Assembly: GCF_000424105.1 (NCBI RefSeq)
Contig: NZ_AUJG01000005.1
Coordinates: 1-64,000 of the forward strand
Direction of reading: 5' to 3'
DNA: 64,000 bases
Source of the DNA: Lachnospira multipara ATCC 19207
GTDB lineage: Bacteria; Bacillota; Clostridia; Lachnospirales; Lachnospiraceae
Within the stretch, counting starts at the first letter, position 1; every line of letters starts with the position of its first letter. A program made the translations under genes and the position numbers. The notes under the pieces were generated by a model, which saw only the letters and a program-made list of their open reading frames with translations, was not told where the DNA came from and did no database searches. Below, piece by piece: positions 60,927 through 64,000 of the stretch.

Positions 60927-62150
60927 CTACTTAGTATATTTCTCTACTACCTTTGCAAATGTATCATAGGCAGTATCTACGCTTTCACCGTTCCAAATCT
61001 TGTGAAGCATTATTTCATATTGAGCATAAATCTCATCAATGCCTGCATACTTAGGCTTGACTATAGATTCTGAATAAATCTTGTGTAAGCTCTTAATAAC
61101 AGAATCCTTTGAAACATCTCCTCTTGCACAAGCAAGGTTTGAAAGGAGTGTTACATTTGACGCATAATCATAAGAAATTGCCTTAGCAACTGCACGGGCT
61201 ACATCGTATTCCTTAGAATAAGGATTTACAACAGCCATTGTTGTTGTAGATAAAGCCTGACTTTCAAGGCCGTCGCCTAAACTTGGAATTGCACAAACTC
61301 CGTACTTAACTGATGTATCTAGATTCTCAATCTGAGAAGCTGTCATAATTGAGTAAGCCACTCTACCTTCTGTAAATAAAGACTGATACTCATTTAACTT
61401 ATCTTCATCAGTTGAAAGACCGTACTCTGCCTTTAGTCCCTGATACTCTGTTAAGGCCTTCTTTAGAGCCTCTTCGTTATTAATATAGATATTAGCTGTG
61501 TCCATGCTATCGCCTTCAAAACTAATATACTTACTTGCAAATGGATAATTTGTCAATAATCTTGAAGCGTCATAAGCAAATGTCATAGCTAAATTATCTG
61601 TTGTCTTAAGGCCTGATAGGTCAGAAGCTGGAATCTCATCAAAGCTAGTAACTGCATCTGCATAAATCTTATTATAAACAAGGGCTGAAGTTTCATAAGT
61701 CACTGGATAACCATATAAAACATTATTATAAGAAGAAGCCTCAAGACCTGCCTTTCCATAAATGTCCTCAGTATAAATCTTGTCATATTCGTTGTTCTCA
61801 AGCATAAGACCTAGTAAATAAGCCTCTTCCACGCTATCTGAAGAACAAAGATAAACATCACAAGCATTGTCATTTCTAATTGACTGGTCGTAAATGTACT
61901 GGATATAGTTAGATTCTGAAATCAACTCAGGCTCAATAGTAACCAATTCATTAGTAACATTAAACTGCTTAGCCACATAGTCTAAGTACTTAGTATAAGC
62001 ATCGTCGTTATACCAAACCTTTACTGTTACTTCCTTTTCAAGCTCTAAGCTCTTAGCCGCAAGGCCTGTCTGTGAATCTGAGCATCCTACTGTTGAAAAT
62101 ATAGTCACAACACTTAGGGCAAGCGCTGCAAATCTCTTTAAAATTTTCAT
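60927..62150 (-). CDS. Extracellular solute-binding lipoprotein
   Basis: 407 residues from the ATG at 62150 (GGAGGG upstream; a prior in-frame ATG overlaps that site). Signal peptide with lipobox STVGC (Cys23), then a family-1 type solute-binding protein fold: VKVWYND, FNVTNELVTIEPE, LYGYPVTYETSALVYNK, GRVAYSIMTAS. Such proteins deliver sugars to an ABC importer; the permeases and ATPase are not in the window, so the partner is elsewhere. The next downstream gene is a methyltransferase, likely unrelated in role. Confidence 0.9.
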   Translation of the reverse strand: MKILKRFAALALSVVTIFSTVGCSDSQTGLAAKSLELEKEVTVKVWYNDDAYTKYLDYVAKQFNVTNELVTIEPELISESNYIQYIYDQSIRNDNACDVYLCSSDSVEEAYLLGLMLENNEYDKIYTEDIYGKAGLEASSYNNVLYGYPVTYETSALVYNKIYADAVTSFDEIPASDLSGLKTTDNLAMTFAYDASRLLTNYPFASKYISFEGDSMDTANIYINNEEALKKALTEYQGLKAEYGLSTDEDKLNEYQSLFTEGRVAYSIMTASQIENLDTSVKYGVCAIPSLGDGLESQALSTTTMAVVNPYSKEYDVARAVAKAISYDYASNVTLLSNLACARGDVSKDSVIKSLHKIYSESIVKPKYAGIDEIYAQYEIMLHKIWNGESVDTAYDTFAKVVEKYTK

Positions 62151-62225
62151 AAATCCCTCCATATTTAAGTTGTAAATTCTAGTATCTATAAAACGGAAAC
62201 TTTTCCGCAGTTCACAAAATCAAAA

Positions 62226-62255
62226 ACCTAAGGCACAAATTTTTGCACCTTAGGT
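62226..62255 (-). terminator. Terminator of the argB-argD operon
   Basis: ACCTAAGG (62226-62233) with CCTTAGGT (62248-62255) plus a GCA/TGC extension; on the minus strand TTTTTGATTTTG follows. Confidence 0.8.
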
Positions 62256-62328
62256 ATTATACTCTATTCTTAGCTATTTTTACAAGGTTGTTAAGATTTC
62301 TTACTATTTCGCCCTTAATAAGTTCTAA

Positions 62329-63513
62329 CTAAAAACACTTTTTTAATTTTTCAATCATTTCGTCAACATTTTCCTTAGTAATCACAAGTGGTGGAACAAA
62401 TCTGATTACGTTAGTTCCAGCTGAGAAAAGAATAAGTCCATTATCAAGAGCCTTTGAGATTACATCCTTAGGATTGATTGATAGCTGTAAGCCCTGCATT
62501 AAGCCCATTCCACGTCTCTCTACTACGCAGTCAAACTCACCTACTAATTCCTCTAGGCGTTTTTCAAGATAAGCTCCCACTGTTTTTACATTTTCTAAGA
62601 CATTATCCTCTTTGAAAATGTCTAGCACCACGTTAGTTGCTGCAGTTGCAAGAGGGTTACCACCATAAGTAGTTCCGTGATCTCCTGGAACTAGGGCATT
62701 AGCCACTTCTTCCTTAGCAAGGAAGGCACCCACTGGAATACCGCAGCCAAGAGCCTTAGCAGAAGTAAGAATATCTGGGCAAACACCATATTGCTGATAA
62801 GCAAACATAGTACCTGTTCTACCCATACCACACTGGATTTCATCAAGGATAAGTAAAATACCCTTCTCATCACAAAGCTTGCGAACTTCCTTAATAAAGC
62901 TCTCCTTAGCAGGATAAACACCGCCCTCACCCTGAACTGTTTCAAAAAGAATTGCGGCAGTCTTATCATTTACTAAGGCCTTAACGCTTTCGATATCATT
63001 AAACTTAGCAAACTTAATGCCAGGAATCATAGGGCCAAAGGCCTCCTGATAGTGCTTATTACCAGTAACAGCAAGGGCTCCCATACTTCTACCGTGGAAA
63101 GAATGTTCCATAGCAATAATTTCACCATCTGTACTATTATTGTGCTTAAGATAGTAATACTTCTTAGCAAGCTTTATAGCTCCCTCGATTGCCTCAGTTC
63201 CTGAGTTTGTAAAGAAAACTCTATCCATGCCTGAAGCCTCAGTAATTACTTTAGCTGCCTTAATGGCAGGCTCGTTATAAAAATAATTCGAAGTATGAAT
63301 TAAATTATCCACCTGAGTTTTAATAGCATCGTTATATTTTTTATTATTGTAGCCTAGGGCAAATACAGCAATACCTGCACCAAAGTCTAAATACTTCTTA
63401 CCTTCTCTATCGTAGAGATAAACTCCATCGCCCTTTTCAAGGCAAATCTGATAACGATTGTATGTATGAAAAAGCTTCTCATCTCCAAGCTTTAAAAGTT
63501 CTTTAGTCTCCAT
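62329..63513 (-). CDS. argD: Acetylornithine aminotransferase
   Basis: 394 residues, class III aminotransferase: FLDFGAGIAV, FFTNSGTEAIEGAIKLA, LILDEIQCGMGRTG and PLP lysine in TSAKALGCGIP (about residue 241), GTTYGGNPLA. It converts N-acetylglutamate semialdehyde to acetylornithine. It follows argB by 15 bases in the same operon, with its own terminator (62226-62255). GGAG precedes the ATG. Confidence 0.96.
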   Translation of the reverse strand: METKELLKLGDEKLFHTYNRYQICLEKGDGVYLYDREGKKYLDFGAGIAVFALGYNNKKYNDAIKTQVDNLIHTSNYFYNEPAIKAAKVITEASGMDRVFFTNSGTEAIEGAIKLAKKYYYLKHNNSTDGEIIAMEHSFHGRSMGALAVTGNKHYQEAFGPMIPGIKFAKFNDIESVKALVNDKTAAILFETVQGEGGVYPAKESFIKEVRKLCDEKGILLILDEIQCGMGRTGTMFAYQQYGVCPDILTSAKALGCGIPVGAFLAKEEVANALVPGDHGTTYGGNPLATAATNVVLDIFKEDNVLENVKTVGAYLEKRLEELVGEFDCVVERRGMGLMQGLQLSINPKDVISKALDNGLILFSAGTNVIRFVPPLVITKENVDEMIEKLKKCF

Positions 63514-63528
63514 AAAAATCTCCTTTAT

Positions 63529-64000
63529 TTAGCAAACAATGTCTGCATTATAGAATTTCTCTGCCTCTTCTGAAAGAATGGCTGTACCAATACCTTTATT
63601 AGTAAAGATTTCAAGAAGTAAGCAGTGTGGAATACGGCCATCTAAGATATGGACTCTTGATACGCCATTTTCCACAGCATCAATACAGTTATTAAGCTTA
63701 GGAAGCATGCCACCACCAATTGTGCCAGAAGCAAGTAAATCCTTAGCTTCTGTTGTTGAAAGCTCAGAAATAAGGGAATCCTTATCATTAAAATCTCTAT
63801 AAACCCCTTCAATATCTGTTAAGAAAGCTAACTTTTCAGCCCCTACTGCTCTAGCAATAGCGCATGCTGCATCATCAGCATTGATATTATAAGCATGGTG
63901 ATCATCACCAAAACCGATTGGGCAAATTACTGGTAGGAAATCATCCTTCAAAAGTGAGTGAATAAGAGTTGTATCAACGCTTTTAATGTCACCAACGAAA
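63529..64000 (-). CDS. argB: Acetylglutamate kinase, C-terminal part (gene continues off the right edge)
   Basis: About 157 residues of the C-terminal half. The open frame runs to the window edge, with [20 protein letters not shown] just inside and further on [39 protein letters not shown] and [18 protein letters not shown], all typical of ArgB. It phosphorylates N-acetylglutamate, the second step of arginine synthesis and often the feedback point. The 5' end lies outside, so regulatory residues cannot be judged. Confidence 0.95.
   Translation of the reverse strand, partial: FVGDIKSVDTTLIHSLLKDDFLPVICPIGFGDDHHAYNINADDAACAIARAVGAEKLAFLTDIEGVYRDFNDKDSLISELSTTEAKDLLASGTIGGGMLPKLNNCIDAVENGVSRVHILDGRIPHCLLLEIFTNKGIGTAILSEEAEKFYNADIVC

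Overview
The window looks like a chromosomal segment of a low-GC Gram-positive anaerobe of the family Lachnospiraceae (Clostridia). The 5' part of a 16S rRNA gene at the left edge has the Lachnospiraceae-type pattern. Translated genes also fit: LL-diaminopimelate aminotransferase (dapL), a dgt-dnaG-rpoD-trmK housekeeping run, AGGAGG-type ribosome binding sites and AT-rich spacers. A large PL9-type pectate lyase, a GH105-type hydrolase and a beta-helix carbohydrate-binding protein suggest a gut or rumen pectin user, perhaps near Lachnospira; the genus is inference. Nearly all genes, and the rRNA, are on the minus strand, so replication probably runs from high to low coordinates.

Layout. 1-937: start of 16S and its leader and promoter (minus). 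938-6650: ferritin-like protein, soluble chemotaxis-type protein, radA, a small conserved protein and clpC. 6795-11773: envelope cluster (flippase, membrane-anchored protein, phosphodiester glycosidase, GT2-GtrA fusion). 12001-19525: tyrA, then the minus-strand run dgt-dnaG-rpoD-trmK-nucleoside kinase. 19728-31270: CNNM/CorC membrane protein, carbohydrate-binding surface protein, dapL, J-domain protein, GH105 hydrolase, patatin, YdcF, cupin and a PTS EIIC-EAL fusion. 31519-37157: zinc-ribbon protein, phosphoesterase, AbiEi-like regulator, LiaF-like protein, queH-hisC-aminotransferase. 37314-41676: xylB-transaldolase-ROK regulator and a PAP2 phosphatase. 41773-46500: a compact, divergent Tad-type pilus locus. 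46799-51223: giant pectate lyase with a structured 5' leader. 51608-58964: cell-wall and metabolic genes (two ddl paralogues, murF, citrate synthase, PHP phosphoesterase). 59023-64000: lipoprotein, RlmI-type methyltransferase, solute-binding protein, argD and the end of argB.

Least ordinary content. (1) The Tad-like locus has one flp-like and two further miniature pilin-like proteins that seem to start directly at the mature-pilin hydrophobic segment, a fused TadB-TadC platform, and a terminal InlB-repeat protein that could be an adhesin; no prepilin peptidase or TadZ is seen. (2) A roughly 160-nt leader before the pectate lyase folds into a long three-part stem followed by a terminator-like hairpin beside the ribosome binding site, and matches no riboswitch class I recognise. 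(3) Two families of multi-hairpin dispersed repeats lie a few bases downstream of stop codons; one folds as a cloverleaf, the other varies in a tetraloop and by insertion of a whole hairpin. (4) One Ddl paralogue has lost two acceptor-site residues, and the ferritin-like protein has lost four of six diiron ligands. These are readings by eye; no alignment, fold or database search was run.
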